Source of the DNA: Clostridium sp. CAG:524
GTDB lineage: Bacteria; Bacillota_I; Bacilli_A; RF39; UBA660
NCBI GenBank assembly: GCA_000434555.1
Contig: FR880116.1
Location: 1-62,276 of the forward strand
DNA length: 62,276 bases
Reading direction: 5' to 3'
Shown: positions 53,650 to 62,276 of the stretch, one piece after another
Layout: the number at the start of each line of letters is the position of its first letter
Position numbering within the stretch: position 1 is the stretch's first letter
Position numbers and translations under genes: made by a program
Notes under the pieces: model-generated
Seen by the model: the letters and a program-made list of their open reading frames with translations, nothing else
Databases searched by the model: none
Told to the model about the DNA's origin: nothing

Positions 53650-53982
53650 ATGCATGAAATGAGATTACATAATGAACCATTTGTATTAATAAAAAATGGT
53701 ACTAAGACTATTGAATTAAGACTTAATGATGAAAAAAGAAGACAAATAAAAGTAGGAGATATTATTACATTTACAAATAGAAGTAATAATGAACAAATAA
53801 GTACAGTTGTAATTAATTTACATAAATATGATAGTTTTGAAGAATTATATAAACATTTCGATAAAGTATCTTTGGGATATAAAGAAGATGAAATAGCAGA
53901 TCCAAAAGATATGGAATTATATTATTCAAAAGAAGAACAAGATAAATATGGTGTAGTTGGTATAGAAATAAAACTATTATAG
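53650..53982 (+). CDS. ASCH-domain protein
   Basis: 110 aa. The ASCH core reads IKNGTKTIELRLNDEKRRQIKVGDIITF (in parts), with GxKxxExR-like NGTKTIELR. ASCH domains bind RNA or modified nucleosides and some are amidohydrolases. GAAGGTGATAAT precedes the ATG. Next to a phosphodiesterase gene, 13 nt away. Confidence 0.8.
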   Translation: MHEMRLHNEPFVLIKNGTKTIELRLNDEKRRQIKVGDIITFTNRSNNEQISTVVINLHKYDSFEELYKHFDKVSLGYKEDEIADPKDMELYYSKEEQDKYGVVGIEIKLL

Positions 53983-53995
53983 GAGGAAAATAAAT

Positions 53996-55102
53996 ATGCA
54001 AGTAAGAAATAATTATAATGAATGTTTAACTAATCTAGCATGTTCTATAAGAAAATATTTTGATTTACCATATAATCATAATACTTTAGAACATGTAGAT
54101 AAGTTACTTAACGAAAAGAAACCTAAGAATGTAGTTACTATTCTTTGCGATGGTATGGGAAGTAATATATTAAAAAGAACACTTGATAAAGATGATTTTT
54201 TAATTAAAAATATGTATAAAAGTATAACAACAGTTTTTCCAGCAACAACAGTCGCAGCAACTACATCAATGAGAACAGGACTTAATCCTAGTGAAACTGG
54301 TATGATAGGTTGGAATACATATTATAAAGATATAGATAAAGTAATAACAACATTCTTTAATACTGAAAAAACTGATACAACACATACTATAATTCCTGAA
54401 GCAGTTTCTTTAAGAAAAAAGTATATGAAAGAAAAATCTATTGAAAAATATATCAATGAAGAAGGTAAATATAAAGCATATTCATTATTTCCTTTTGGAG
54501 ATAATTCATACACTGACACTCTTGATATGTATAACAAAATAAAAGAATTATGCATAGAACCATCAAAAAAATATATTTATGCCTATGATGAAGAACCTGA
54601 TCATACAATGCATTTATATGGACCGGATAATAAGACAGTGAAAGATTTAATAAGATATAGAAATATGATGATAGAGCGTTTATCAAATGAACTTGAAGAC
54701 ACTATTATATTTGTAGTTGCCGATCATGGACACACATTAATAGAAAATATATTTTTAGAGAATTATCCTGACATAATAGAATGTTTAATTAGAAACACAT
54801 CAACAGAGCCAAGAGCGACTTCGTTCTTCATTAAAGAAGATAAAAAAGATGAATTTGTAACATTATTTAATAAATATTTTAGTAATGACTTTGATTTATA
54901 TACTAAAGAAGAAGTATTAGAAAGTAAATTATTTGGTGATGGTGATATAAATCCTATTTTGGAAAGTGAACTTGGGGACTATATATCAATTGCTAAAACT
55001 AATAAAGCAATATTATATAAAGGAGATGAAACACTCGTTTCACATCACGCAGGATATACAGATGATGAAATATATGTACCATTAATAATTACTACCAGAT
55101 AA
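53996..55102 (+). CDS. type I phosphodiesterase / nucleotide pyrophosphatase (alkaline phosphatase fold)
   Basis: 368 aa. The metal-site and nucleophile motifs LCDGMGSNIL, FPATTVAATTSMRTGL (the Thr) and the later VVADHGHTL are in the usual order, with YDEEPDHTMHLYG in the middle. No signal peptide, so probably cytoplasmic. Substrate unknown. GGAGGAAAATAAAT precedes the ATG. Confidence 0.85.
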   Translation: MQVRNNYNECLTNLACSIRKYFDLPYNHNTLEHVDKLLNEKKPKNVVTILCDGMGSNILKRTLDKDDFLIKNMYKSITTVFPATTVAATTSMRTGLNPSETGMIGWNTYYKDIDKVITTFFNTEKTDTTHTIIPEAVSLRKKYMKEKSIEKYINEEGKYKAYSLFPFGDNSYTDTLDMYNKIKELCIEPSKKYIYAYDEEPDHTMHLYGPDNKTVKDLIRYRNMMIERLSNELEDTIIFVVADHGHTLIENIFLENYPDIIECLIRNTSTEPRATSFFIKEDKKDEFVTLFNKYFSNDFDLYTKEEVLESKLFGDGDINPILESELGDYISIAKTNKAILYKGDETLVSHHAGYTDDEIYVPLIITTR

Positions 55103-55145
55103 TTCACGAAATTTACAATTTGTATTATAAAAAGGAAGGTTAAAA

Positions 55146-55571
55146 ATGAAAGAAGAAAAAATATATAATGTAAGATATAGTGAAAGTAAAGGTAAAATAA
55201 AATTATATTTAGAACCAAAGAAATTAGTATTTAAAAAGATTAAAGGATTATTTAAGAAAGAAACTATTATAGTTGATACAATACTTTTAGATGATATTAA
55301 AACTAAAGGAAATGAAGTAAATCTTGATATAGATTATAACGAAGTATGTATTGAAACAAAAGATAAATTTATATTAATAACATTTGATGAAATAAAAGAT
55401 GTAGATAAATTTGTTAAAGAACTAAAAGAAGCAATAAAAAAGAGAAAGAAAATTATTGCTGATAAAAGAATAAATAATATAAAGAATTATGTAAATGTTG
55501 GTATAACTGTTGCTACTACAATAGTGGAACTTTACAATAGATATAAAGGTGATAATAAAGATAAAAAATAG
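55146..55571 (+). CDS. hypothetical protein, PH-like in pattern
   Basis: 141 aa. A short beta-rich stretch (KIKLYLEPKKLVFKKIKGLF; VDTILLDDIKTKGNEVNLDI) and a C-terminal helix, with ITFDEIKDVDKFVKELKEAI before it. This order recalls PH-domain-like membrane proteins but is not diagnostic. A basic tail could bind membranes. SD AAGGAAGG. Confidence 0.65.
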   Translation: MKEEKIYNVRYSESKGKIKLYLEPKKLVFKKIKGLFKKETIIVDTILLDDIKTKGNEVNLDIDYNEVCIETKDKFILITFDEIKDVDKFVKELKEAIKKRKKIIADKRINNIKNYVNVGITVATTIVELYNRYKGDNKDKK

Positions 55572-55600
55572 AACTCTACACTTCGTAGGTTCTTTTCTTT
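55570..55600 (+). terminator. terminator
   Basis: AGAAC and GTTCT arms around an inner TAC/GTA, then TTTTCTTTCT. Confidence 0.6.
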
Positions 55601-55659
55601 CTAAATATTTTGTATAGTGTATATGAAAGAAAATAATAATTCACTTGATGGTATAAAAA

Positions 55660-55836
55660 ATGTTACAATATAGTATAAATCATATATTAAGAAAAATAGA
55701 TACAGAACAAAATATATTTAATATGAAAAATGAATATATAAAATATAGTAAAAAAGAAATAGATAAAGATGTAATAAAAGTAATAAAAGAATGGTTGGTG
55801 AAATATGAATTTAAAAGAGAAAAACATAAAATGTAA
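55660..55836 (+). CDS. possible 58-aa protein
   Basis: An open frame of 58 codons starts MLQYSINHILRKIDTEQN and contains a Lys/Glu-rich helix (IDKDVIKVIKEWLVKYEFK). The ribosome site is weak (GGTAT). It overlaps the VanZ-like start by 32 nt in a different frame. A short frame from 55623 (MKENNNSLDGIKNVT) precedes it and could be its shifted start. Not certain. Confidence 0.4.
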   Translation: MLQYSINHILRKIDTEQNIFNMKNEYIKYSKKEIDKDVIKVIKEWLVKYEFKREKHKM

Positions 55837-56500
55837 ATATATATTTCTAATAATGAATTTAATATCATATTTATATATGATTATTTTTCATAATGTTACT
55901 TTTATTTATTCTATTGTTTATTTATCATTAATATCAATTTATATATTTATAAGTGGTATAAGTATTAATGATAAAAGAGAATATAAAAGAAATATTAATA
56001 TTTATATGATACTTTATATATTATGTTTGATAAGCATTCTCTTTTTAGTAGGAAGACCACCTATTAGAATATCAACTTCTTGGTATATTCCTGAACTAAC
56101 ACCTTTTAAAACAATAATATCACAGTTGAAATATGGAAGTATAAATGAAATAATAAGAAATATAATAGGTAACTTATGTTTATTTATTCCTCTTTCATTC
56201 TTACTTATTTTAAAGGATAATAAGTATAAAAATATATTAAGACAGACAGTAATAATATTACCATCTATCCTTATGACAGAAACACTTCAAATGATAACAA
56301 ATGTAGGTGTATTTGATATAGATGATATAATACTTAATTATTTAGGAGTTTTATTATTTGTAATTATTATGAATATAGTAAATGTAGATAAAATATATAA
56401 ACAATTTAATACAGATTTTCATTTAAAAAGTAAAACTAAAAAAGTATTAGACATTATTATAATTTTTATATTAATAATATTTATGTTTAGAAATATTTAA
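55805..56500 (+). CDS. VanZ-like membrane protein
   Basis: 231 aa, about seven membrane helices. The VanZ pattern is present: NIIGNLCLFIPLSFLL, ETLQMITNVGVFDIDDIILN and a GVLL follow-up. VanZ relatives give modest glycopeptide or other stress tolerance; the exact role is unknown. GGTGAAAT precedes the ATG. Confidence 0.8.
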   Translation: MNLKEKNIKCKYIFLIMNLISYLYMIIFHNVTFIYSIVYLSLISIYIFISGISINDKREYKRNINIYMILYILCLISILFLVGRPPIRISTSWYIPELTPFKTIISQLKYGSINEIIRNIIGNLCLFIPLSFLLILKDNKYKNILRQTVIILPSILMTETLQMITNVGVFDIDDIILNYLGVLLFVIIMNIVNVDKIYKQFNTDFHLKSKTKKVLDIIIIFILIIFMFRNI

Positions 56501-56594
56501 TAAATCAAATATTATAAATAATAATTATATGAATATAAGAATAATTGAATAACAAAAGATATTGTGATAAAATTAAACAGCAAAGGAGACTAAC

Positions 56595-57347
56595 ATGAAT
56601 AATATACATGCAATATTTACTGATTTAGATGGAACTCTCTTAAATGATAATAAAGAAATTGGAGAGTATACTAAAAATATATTAATGAAATATAAACATG
56701 ATATAAATATAATACCTACTAGTGCTAGATCATTTGAAAGGATTAAGCCTTATCTTGAAGAATTAGATATGGTAGATAGTTTTAATTATACAATATGTTT
56801 TAATGGTGCTTTAATTGTTAATAATCTTGGAATAGAATTATTTAGTAGTCATATATCAAAAGAAACTATGAAGGAACTTATAAATCATGTAGATAAATAT
56901 AATATAGAGTGGACTATATATACTAAAAATGATATTTATAAGAGAAGTAAGATTAACGATATAGATAGTTATATTAAAGATAATGATACATTTAAATTAA
57001 TAGGTGTTGGTACAGAAAAAGAGATAGACACTATTAGAGATGAATTAAAATCTATGAATGATAAACTTGAAATAACTACCAGTATGAGTGGAAGACTTGT
57101 TATTACAAATATTGGTACTACTAAAGATAAAGCAGTAGAAATAATAATGAATAGACTTAATATAGGTAGAGAAAATATCATAACAATAGGTGATGGGGAA
57201 AATGACATAAATATGATTAAAATGGCTGAATATGGAGTTTCAATGCTAAATGCACCTGATAATGTTAAAAAGTGTGCAAGATTTATAACAAAATATGATA
57301 ATAATCATGATGGTGTTGGTAAAGTAATAGAAGAAATAATGAAATAA
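56595..57347 (+). CDS. HAD phosphatase, Cof family
   Basis: 250 aa. Motif I FTDLDGTLLND, motif II PTSARS, motif III Lys in the TTKDKAVEII segment and motif IV TIGDGENDINMIK are intact. Cof-type (IIB cap) sugar-phosphate or flavin phosphatases; substrate unknown. AAAGGAGA precedes the ATG. Confidence 0.92.
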   Translation: MNNIHAIFTDLDGTLLNDNKEIGEYTKNILMKYKHDINIIPTSARSFERIKPYLEELDMVDSFNYTICFNGALIVNNLGIELFSSHISKETMKELINHVDKYNIEWTIYTKNDIYKRSKINDIDSYIKDNDTFKLIGVGTEKEIDTIRDELKSMNDKLEITTSMSGRLVITNIGTTKDKAVEIIMNRLNIGRENIITIGDGENDINMIKMAEYGVSMLNAPDNVKKCARFITKYDNNHDGVGKVIEEIMK

Positions 57348-57348
57348 T

Positions 57349-57374
57349 TGTATTAGAAATAATACAGTTTTTTT
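57349..57374 (+). terminator. terminator after the HAD gene
   Basis: TGTATTA-GAAA-TAATACA followed by GT7. Confidence 0.85.
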
Positions 57375-57479
57375 AATACGTAGAATTTATTATTAGAATA
57401 AAAATTATAAAATAGTAGAATCTATATTTTAAATATGGTATAGTAAAACTATACAAAAAGTAATAATAGTAGAGTTTAC

Positions 57480-57505
57480 GACATGAAAGGCATATTTTAT
57501 GACAT
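57480..57505 (+). promoter_or_regulatory. possible regulator-binding direct repeat
   Basis: Two GACAT sites, 21 bp apart (57480-57484 and 57501-57505), about two helical turns, upstream of the secreted-protein operon. Such spacing suits a LytTR-type or similar dimer; this is weak. Confidence 0.25.
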
Positions 57506-57576
57506 TTTGTAATGAAAATTTTTAAAATATGTTAATTTATTCTAAAGATGTGAGTGCATTAGTTAGGAGGTAAAAT

Positions 57577-57981
57577 ATGAAATATTTAAAAGTAACACTT
57601 GCTGTATTAGTACTTGCGATAATATGTAATGCTACAGGTGTTTTTGCTACATCTAGTCCAATAATGGTGTCATTAAAACTTTCAGGGACCAAAGATACTG
57701 ATACAAGTTATAGACAAAAAGATGATAACACAGTACAAAAATATGAGCATAGTTGGTCAGCAACCGATATAACCAGACCGTGTCCAAATTGTAGGGTTCA
57801 AGTAACATTAATTAATACTTCAGGAAAAATAGCCTGTACTGGTTGTAGTGTAACTACAAAGATGGAAAATGCTTATTCTCTTTTAAATAATATGCCTGGC
57901 AAATATAAATTAAGATTAAGTAGACAGGATTTCACTATATGGAATACAGATCATGTAGGAACTTGGCATATAGATTATTAA
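57577..57981 (+). CDS. small secreted protein with two CxxC motifs
   Basis: 134 aa. A signal peptide (LAVLVLAIICNATGVFA) should leave a mature protein of about 109 aa with TRPCPNCRVQVTL and KIACTGCSV, then a DFTIWNTDHVGTWHIDY end. Two CxxC pairs suggest zinc or disulfides. Followed by a hairpin and an ABC operon, the layout of Lactococcin-972-like bacteriocin or secreted-peptide loci, although no family match is evident. GGAGGTAAAAT precedes the ATG. Confidence 0.7.
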   Translation: MKYLKVTLAVLVLAIICNATGVFATSSPIMVSLKLSGTKDTDTSYRQKDDNTVQKYEHSWSATDITRPCPNCRVQVTLINTSGKIACTGCSVTTKMENAYSLLNNMPGKYKLRLSRQDFTIWNTDHVGTWHIDY

Positions 57982-58009
57982 AAAGCAAAACAAATTTATA
58001 AATAAATTA

Positions 58010-58048
58010 AATTAATAAAAAAGAATGCCTTACATCTTTTTATTAATT
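58010..58048 (+). promoter_or_regulatory. intercistronic hairpin
   Basis: AATTAATAAAA and TTTTATTAATT arms with an inner AGA/TCT, loop ATGCCTTACA. No clear T run. Could reduce transport-gene expression relative to the secreted product or stabilise its mRNA. Confidence 0.5.
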
Positions 58049-58067
58049 ATATGTAGTAGGAGTAAGA

Positions 58068-58973
58068 ATGAAAAATTTTATAAAAGAAAATTTTATAGCA
58101 ATTATATTTTTTGCTATTTTGGTAGGCTTTGGTATATATCAAATTTATGATTTTGATAGAGTATCTATGGAAACTAATTTGTCATCTGCGGACTCTATAA
58201 TTGAATGTTTACAAAAATATGAAAAATCTAATCCAGGAATTTGTGATGAAATGTTAAAAATGCATGAAGAAGCAAAAAAAGGGCCAGATTTTTATAATAT
58301 GTCTTTTACAGTTATAAATAAATTTTCCATGAATACATATGTAATGTTTTTTGTGATTTCAATTCCTGTGTTATATAATGTGTGCAGAATATTTAGAAAT
58401 AAACATTTAATATATGAACTTACTAGAGAAAATTATAAAAAATTTAAAAGGTCATTTTTTAAGAAAGCATATCTTAGCTCTATGATTTTAGCTTTGTCAA
58501 TATTGGTTGTATTTATAATTACAATAATTTATTGTAAAGGATTTTCAACTAATTCAATTATCGCAGAAGGTTCACTTGGTGGACAAATAAAATATTCTAT
58601 GAGTCCAATATTTTATATATTTACTGTATTATATAGAGTGTTTGTAGCTGGTATAATATATACAAATTTTTCATTAATAGTTGCAAGAAAAAATCATAAT
58701 TTTTATATAGCTAATATTTTGTCATATTTATTGTTTATAGGTACCGAAGCTGTATTAGAGGGTCTTGGCGATTATATATTTTATGAATTTTTTCATATAG
58801 ATTCAATGATTATTTTTATTAATATGATAAATGTTTTTAACTTAAATTTAGGAAAAGGTATTGTAGCATTATATTTACCACTAACTATTATATTAATTGT
58901 TACATCAATAATAGTATATTTAAAATATAGAAATAAAGAAAAGTTAATAATAGATTGTGAGAAGAATGGATAG
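58068..58973 (+). CDS. multi-pass membrane protein, ABC-associated
   Basis: 301 aa, about six membrane segments with a large exported loop after the first (CLQKYEKSNPGICDEMLKMH, with two Cys). Likely a transport or immunity component in the operon of the secreted CxxC protein. Not a recognised ABC-2 permease by motif. GTAGGAGTAAGA precedes the ATG. Confidence 0.7.
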   Translation: MKNFIKENFIAIIFFAILVGFGIYQIYDFDRVSMETNLSSADSIIECLQKYEKSNPGICDEMLKMHEEAKKGPDFYNMSFTVINKFSMNTYVMFFVISIPVLYNVCRIFRNKHLIYELTRENYKKFKRSFFKKAYLSSMILALSILVVFIITIIYCKGFSTNSIIAEGSLGGQIKYSMSPIFYIFTVLYRVFVAGIIYTNFSLIVARKNHNFYIANILSYLLFIGTEAVLEGLGDYIFYEFFHIDSMIIFINMINVFNLNLGKGIVALYLPLTIILIVTSIIVYLKYRNKEKLIIDCEKNG

Positions 58974-58984
58974 GAGTGTATTTT

Positions 58985-59617
58985 ATGAAAATAGAGTTAA
59001 AAAATGTCACAAAAAAATTTGATAAAATAGAGGTTATTAAAAATACAAATATAGTATTTGAATCTGGTCATATTTATGGTTTACATGGAAGAAATGGTAG
59101 TGGTAAAAGCGTACTTATGAAATTAATATGTGGGTTTTATATGCCAACTACAGGAGAAATATTATTTGATAATGTGAATTTCAATGCTAAAAATGAATAT
59201 CCAAAAGATTTAAGAGCAGTAATAGAAAAGCCAACATTTTTTCCTGATTTGACAGGCTATGAAAATCTTAAAGTTTTAGCAAGAATTCAAAATAAAATAA
59301 CAGATAAAGAAATATTAGATTCATTAGAAACAGTAAATTTAATTCATGAAAAAGATAAAAAATACAGTAAGTATTCACTTGGTATGAAACAAAAATTAGC
59401 TATTGCACAGGCTATAATGGAAGATCCAAAGGTTCTTATATTAGATGAACCATTTAATGGAATAGAGGAAAAATCAGTAGAAAAGATAACTAAATATTTG
59501 AAGCAGAAAAAGAAAGAAGATAGGCTGATAATATTTAGTACGCATATAAAAGAAGATTTAAATAATTTAGCTGATACTATATTTCATATAGATGATGGTG
59601 TGATAAATAATGATTAA
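58985..59617 (+). CDS. ABC transporter ATPase
   Basis: 210 aa. Walker A GRNGSGKSVL (about residue 38), signature YSLGMKQKLA, Walker B VLILDEPFNG, switch STHIKED. Drives the membrane proteins around it. ATG 58985 follows TAGGAG; a GTG at 58976 overlaps that site and is rejected. Confidence 0.93.
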   Translation: MKIELKNVTKKFDKIEVIKNTNIVFESGHIYGLHGRNGSGKSVLMKLICGFYMPTTGEILFDNVNFNAKNEYPKDLRAVIEKPTFFPDLTGYENLKVLARIQNKITDKEILDSLETVNLIHEKDKKYSKYSLGMKQKLAIAQAIMEDPKVLILDEPFNGIEEKSVEKITKYLKQKKKEDRLIIFSTHIKEDLNNLADTIFHIDDGVINND

Positions 59618-60344
59618 AAGTAAATTATCTTTAATCAATAACAATAAATATTTATTACCTTATTTATTAATAATATCTGGCTGTGTACTAGGATATTTTC
59701 AAGTTTTAGTAACTCATCATAATTTATCAATTATATATAAAGAAACAATGTTTTCTTCAGTTGGAAATCTATTTTTATTTGCTGCTCTTTATGTAGTTGG
59801 AAAAGGTACTTATGATAGTTATTTTAAAAATTATTATTTCATTACTAGAGAGGCTGATTTTAAAAAAGTTGTAAAAAATTCAATTAAAGATATAACACTT
59901 TACACTTTATATTTTTATCTTATATATGTATTAACGATATTAACTATATCATTTATGTTTTCATTTGAAGGAAGAAGTATAGGGGTACATAATGTATATA
60001 ATATTAATTTACTTGTTTATAATATTTATATAACAATTAGAAATGGATTTATATTAACTGCGATAATTAATATTGTTTTTATATTAAAATTATTTGATAA
60101 TAAATATCTATCATTGATTGTATTATTTTTAAATATAATTTTTTATATGATTTCTATATTTGGAGATACACTTTTTAATAAATATAAGATTGTTATAATA
60201 CCTCAAGATTATTTGACTAATGAACTTATATATGGTACTTTTTATATGGATGTAATTAATACTGCATTAGTTATATTAATATTATTTGGAATAGTTAAAT
60301 TAATATTTAATTATGTTATTAAAAAGAAGAGAGATATTATATGA
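59610..60344 (+). CDS. ABC-2 type membrane subunit (first)
   Basis: 244 aa, six or so membrane segments, N-terminal MIKSKLSLINNNKYLLPYLL. It overlaps the ATPase gene by 8 nt and the next gene by 4 nt, so stoichiometric co-translation is likely. The export substrate may be the CxxC protein; it could equally give self-protection. Confidence 0.75.
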   Translation: MIKSKLSLINNNKYLLPYLLIISGCVLGYFQVLVTHHNLSIIYKETMFSSVGNLFLFAALYVVGKGTYDSYFKNYYFITREADFKKVVKNSIKDITLYTLYFYLIYVLTILTISFMFSFEGRSIGVHNVYNINLLVYNIYITIRNGFILTAIINIVFILKLFDNKYLSLIVLFLNIIFYMISIFGDTLFNKYKIVIIPQDYLTNELIYGTFYMDVINTALVILILFGIVKLIFNYVIKKKRDII

Positions 60345-60985
60345 AGGTAGAGTTATGTTTAATAAAAGAAAGAATTATTAAAGATAAAATATGGATAATA
60401 TTATTATTTGCAATTTTAATAATAGAATACTTTAGTTACTATATTGAGTTTAATGATTTTAGTATAAATAATCAATATTATATTAGTTTAATTGGTTATC
60501 CTTTTGCTGAGATTTCTACAAATATATCTGTTTTATATAATATGTATTGTATAGTTTATCTTGTATATTTTTCTATCACATATTTCAATCATGAACTTGA
60601 AGATCTTAAAGAATATATAATTGTAAGAGAAAAGAGTAAGAAATGGATTGTAAGAAAAATATTTTTTATATTTCTATATATTATATTGATTAAATTATTA
60701 TTAATATTTATGTTAAATTTATTTTGTAGTTTTAGATATAATATAGGTGTAAGCTATTATCTATTAACATTTTTATATATTATTTCTATATCTATATTAT
60801 CAATTACTATAAATAATATTGTTAAAAGTAATACTATTGCTACTATTGTATCTGTTTTATTATCATACCTTTTATATTTTGAATTTGATAATTTTTTAGT
60901 AATATCTATATCAATAGTAGTATTAATTATATTAAATATAATATTTTTTAGATTTAAAAGAATGTATAAATTGAAGGATTATTAA
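60341..60985 (+). CDS. ABC-2 type membrane subunit (second)
   Basis: 214 aa, six membrane segments, short basic loops (IVREKSKKWIVRKIFF). ATGA overlap with the previous gene. Last gene of the operon, closed by the terminator at 61004. Confidence 0.75.
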   Translation: MKVELCLIKERIIKDKIWIILLFAILIIEYFSYYIEFNDFSINNQYYISLIGYPFAEISTNISVLYNMYCIVYLVYFSITYFNHELEDLKEYIIVREKSKKWIVRKIFFIFLYIILIKLLLIFMLNLFCSFRYNIGVSYYLLTFLYIISISILSITINNIVKSNTIATIVSVLLSYLLYFEFDNFLVISISIVVLIILNIIFFRFKRMYKLKDY

Positions 60986-61003
60986 TGATTTTATTATTTA
61001 TTT

Positions 61004-61032
61004 AAGACATATTAAGTTATGTCTTTTATTTT
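61004..61032 (+). terminator. terminator of the ABC operon
   Basis: AAGACATA-TTAAGT-TATGTCTT followed by TTATTTT. Confidence 0.85.
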
Positions 61033-61097
61033 GCATATAAATTGTGTACAATGGTGTTAAGAAAAACAAGTTACTATAATATAGTGAAGGAGGATCC

Positions 61098-61508
61098 ATG
61101 ATAGAATATAATAAACTTACTTTTGAAGAATATAAAATACTACTTAATGATGTAGGTTGGAAATTACCAAGTGAAAGACTTGTCAAAATATCATTAGAAA
61201 AAGGTATTAATGTTAAATATGTTTTAGATGGTAAAACAGTTGGCATGGCAAGTTTTGTTACTAATGGTGGATATGCTGGATTAATAATGGATGTTGTTGT
61301 CTTAAAAGAATATAGAGGTAAAGGATATGGAACAATATTAATTGAAAGTATACTTAATTATATTAAAAGTGATTTAGAAGATAATGAAGAAATGATGATA
61401 CAACTTTTATCAGCACCAGGGAAACAAGATTTTTATTCAAAATTTGGATTCAAAGTTAAAAAAGAAATTGCAGAAGATGGTATGTATATGTGGCTTAGAA
61501 AAGAGTAA
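61098..61508 (+). CDS. GNAT acetyltransferase
   Basis: 136 aa. The acetyl-CoA site VVVLKEYRGKGYGTILIES is canonical (R/Q-x-x-G-x-G/A). GLIMDVV before it and FYSKFGFKVKKE after it complete the GNAT fold. Substrate unknown. AAGGAGGATCC precedes the ATG. First gene of a short operon with the two genes after it. Confidence 0.9.
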   Translation: MIEYNKLTFEEYKILLNDVGWKLPSERLVKISLEKGINVKYVLDGKTVGMASFVTNGGYAGLIMDVVVLKEYRGKGYGTILIESILNYIKSDLEDNEEMMIQLLSAPGKQDFYSKFGFKVKKEIAEDGMYMWLRKE

Positions 61509-61510
61509 AC

Positions 61511-61846
61511 GTGAATAATAAAGAATATATTGGTAAAATAATAGATATTAAAATTGATCGTGAACTTGGAAGTAAACATCCTCGTCATGGATTTATATAT
61601 CCAGTTAATTATGGATATGTAGAAGGTACTATAAGTGGTGATGGTGAAGAACTTGATTGCTATCTTTTAGGAGTATTTGAGCCTGTAAAAGAATATACAG
61701 GTAAATGTATAGCAATTATTCATAGAACTAATGATAATGATGATAAATTAATTATTGTACCAGAAAATAAAGAATATAGTGATGATGCGATAAATGCATT
61801 AACTGAATTTCAAGAACAATATTTCAAGCATGAAATAATAAGATAG
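61511..61846 (+). CDS. small inorganic pyrophosphatase-like protein
   Basis: 111 aa. GSKHPRHGFIYPVNYGYVEG, SGDGEELDCYLLGVFEPV and CIAIIHRTNDNDDKLIIVPE match the short Ppa-like family of Firmicutes, with the Asp-rich metal residues kept. The GTG start is 2 nt after the GNAT stop and has a weak ribosome site, so it is probably coupled. Full-length Ppa is longer; activity on PPi is inferred. Confidence 0.82.
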   Translation: MNNKEYIGKIIDIKIDRELGSKHPRHGFIYPVNYGYVEGTISGDGEELDCYLLGVFEPVKEYTGKCIAIIHRTNDNDDKLIIVPENKEYSDDAINALTEFQEQYFKHEIIR

Positions 61847-61858
61847 GAGGAATTAAAA

Positions 61859-62276
61859 TTGGAGTATTATAAAAAAATAGTAGGAGATAGGATATATTTA
61901 TCACCTGTGGCATACACAGAAGAAGCACTTGATAAGTTTACAGGATGGATGAATGATTTTAATGTAACAGACTATACAGGTAGAAGTAGTGAGATAACAA
62001 CATATTTAAATGAGAAAGAATGGTTAGATAGAACAGCAAGAAAAACAGAAACAAGAGATTTCAATATAATAGATATCAAAACAAATAAATTAATTGGTTC
62101 AGTTGGGCTTGTTAATTTTAAATGGATACCACGAAGTGCTACTCTTGGAATATTTATTGGAGACGATGAATATAGAAGTAATGGTTATGGTACAGAAGCA
62201 ATTAAATTAATACTTGAATTTGCATTTAAATATTTAAATCTTCATAGTGTTAATTTAGATCTAATTGAAGCAAATG
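61859..62276 (+). CDS. GNAT acetyltransferase (RimJ/RimL-like), partial
   Basis: Runs off the window end with at least 139 codons. TTG start after AGGAGG. Reads EYYKKIVGDRIYLSPVAYTE, then the acyl-CoA site GDDEYRSNGYGTEAIKL and HSVNLDLIEAN. Protein-modifying or detoxifying acetyltransferase; substrate unknown. Confidence 0.88.
   Translation, partial: MEYYKKIVGDRIYLSPVAYTEEALDKFTGWMNDFNVTDYTGRSSEITTYLNEKEWLDRTARKTETRDFNIIDIKTNKLIGSVGLVNFKWIPRSATLGIFIGDDEYRSNGYGTEAIKLILEFAFKYLNLHSVNLDLIEAN

Overview
The window comes from a walled, very AT-rich bacterium of the Firmicutes/Bacilli type. The cell wall is implied by a SpoVD/FtsI-class transpeptidase, an FtsW/RodA-family protein, a VanY carboxypeptidase and EzrA. 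TGA is used as a stop and TGG as Trp, so this is not a Mycoplasma-type code. EzrA, FtsK/SpoIIIE, the YmfF-YmfH pair, ComN next to SecDF, RNase HIII, YtxH and a T-box point to Bacilli. Compact operons, ProRS duplication, ADI-pathway genes, a dockerin protein and InlB-like repeats suggest an uncultured gut lineage, but the exact taxon cannot be fixed from sequence alone.

Layout. 1-650: the 3' end of a gene with a DUF6273-like C-terminus that resembles a diversity-generating retroelement (DGR) variable region, followed by two tandem 190-bp structured repeats and a terminator. 850-5750: deoA, a secreted cadherin-like protein, vanY and a class B PBP. 5857-7465: an unexplained three-gene cassette whose first gene has an HEXXH motif. 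7542-9577: a PilB/GspE ATPase and a type IV prepilin on divergent promoters; the prepilin is co-transcribed with a bacterial-type ProRS. 11384-15009: arginine deiminase, then carbamate kinase fused in frame to a YfcC-type transporter. 15028-18234: a small coiled-coil protein, trmB, a lipoprotein and a DUF948/YtxH envelope cluster. 18281-19948: T-box plus a second, eukaryote/archaeal-like ProRS. 20248-21713: infC-rpmI-rplT with an attenuator leader. 21812-24924: smr, rsmE, an acidic membrane protein, mtaB and tRNA-Met.

25124-33196 holds ezrA, ftsK, deoD and the two M16 proteins. 33245-33912 is a small accessory patch: a doubly deleted nifU pseudogene, then what looks like an undescribed type I toxin-antitoxin locus. 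That locus has a 29-aa hydrophobic peptide with a perfect Shine-Dalgarno (SD), a convergent 80-nt RNA with its own promoter and terminator, and inverted repeats that could fold the toxin mRNA back on itself. 34129-39250: comN, secDF, RSH (with a degenerate hydrolase motif) and dtd. 39357-44053: surface proteins (InlB-type repeats; a six-repeat protein with a dockerin) and a frameshifted lipoprotein. 44145-56500: mutS (apparently leaderless), NUDIX, rnhC, tmk, ftsW/rodA, rplS with an L19-type leader, lepB, a phosphodiesterase and a VanZ-like protein. 56595-62276: a HAD phosphatase, a secreted CxxC protein with a four-gene ABC transport operon (bacteriocin-like layout), two acetyltransferases and a small pyrophosphatase-like protein; the window ends inside the second acetyltransferase.

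The genes are mostly housekeeping (translation, division, envelope, nucleosides). The accessory islands are 1-650, 5857-7465, 33245-33912, 39357-44053 and 57480-60985. Promoters commonly read TTGACA/TTTACA-N16-18-TATAAT, often with an extended TG. Several genes use rare starts (AUA for infC, probably AUU for RSH, UUG for arcA) or have almost no leader (mutS, the ftsW/rodA gene, the HEXXH gene).
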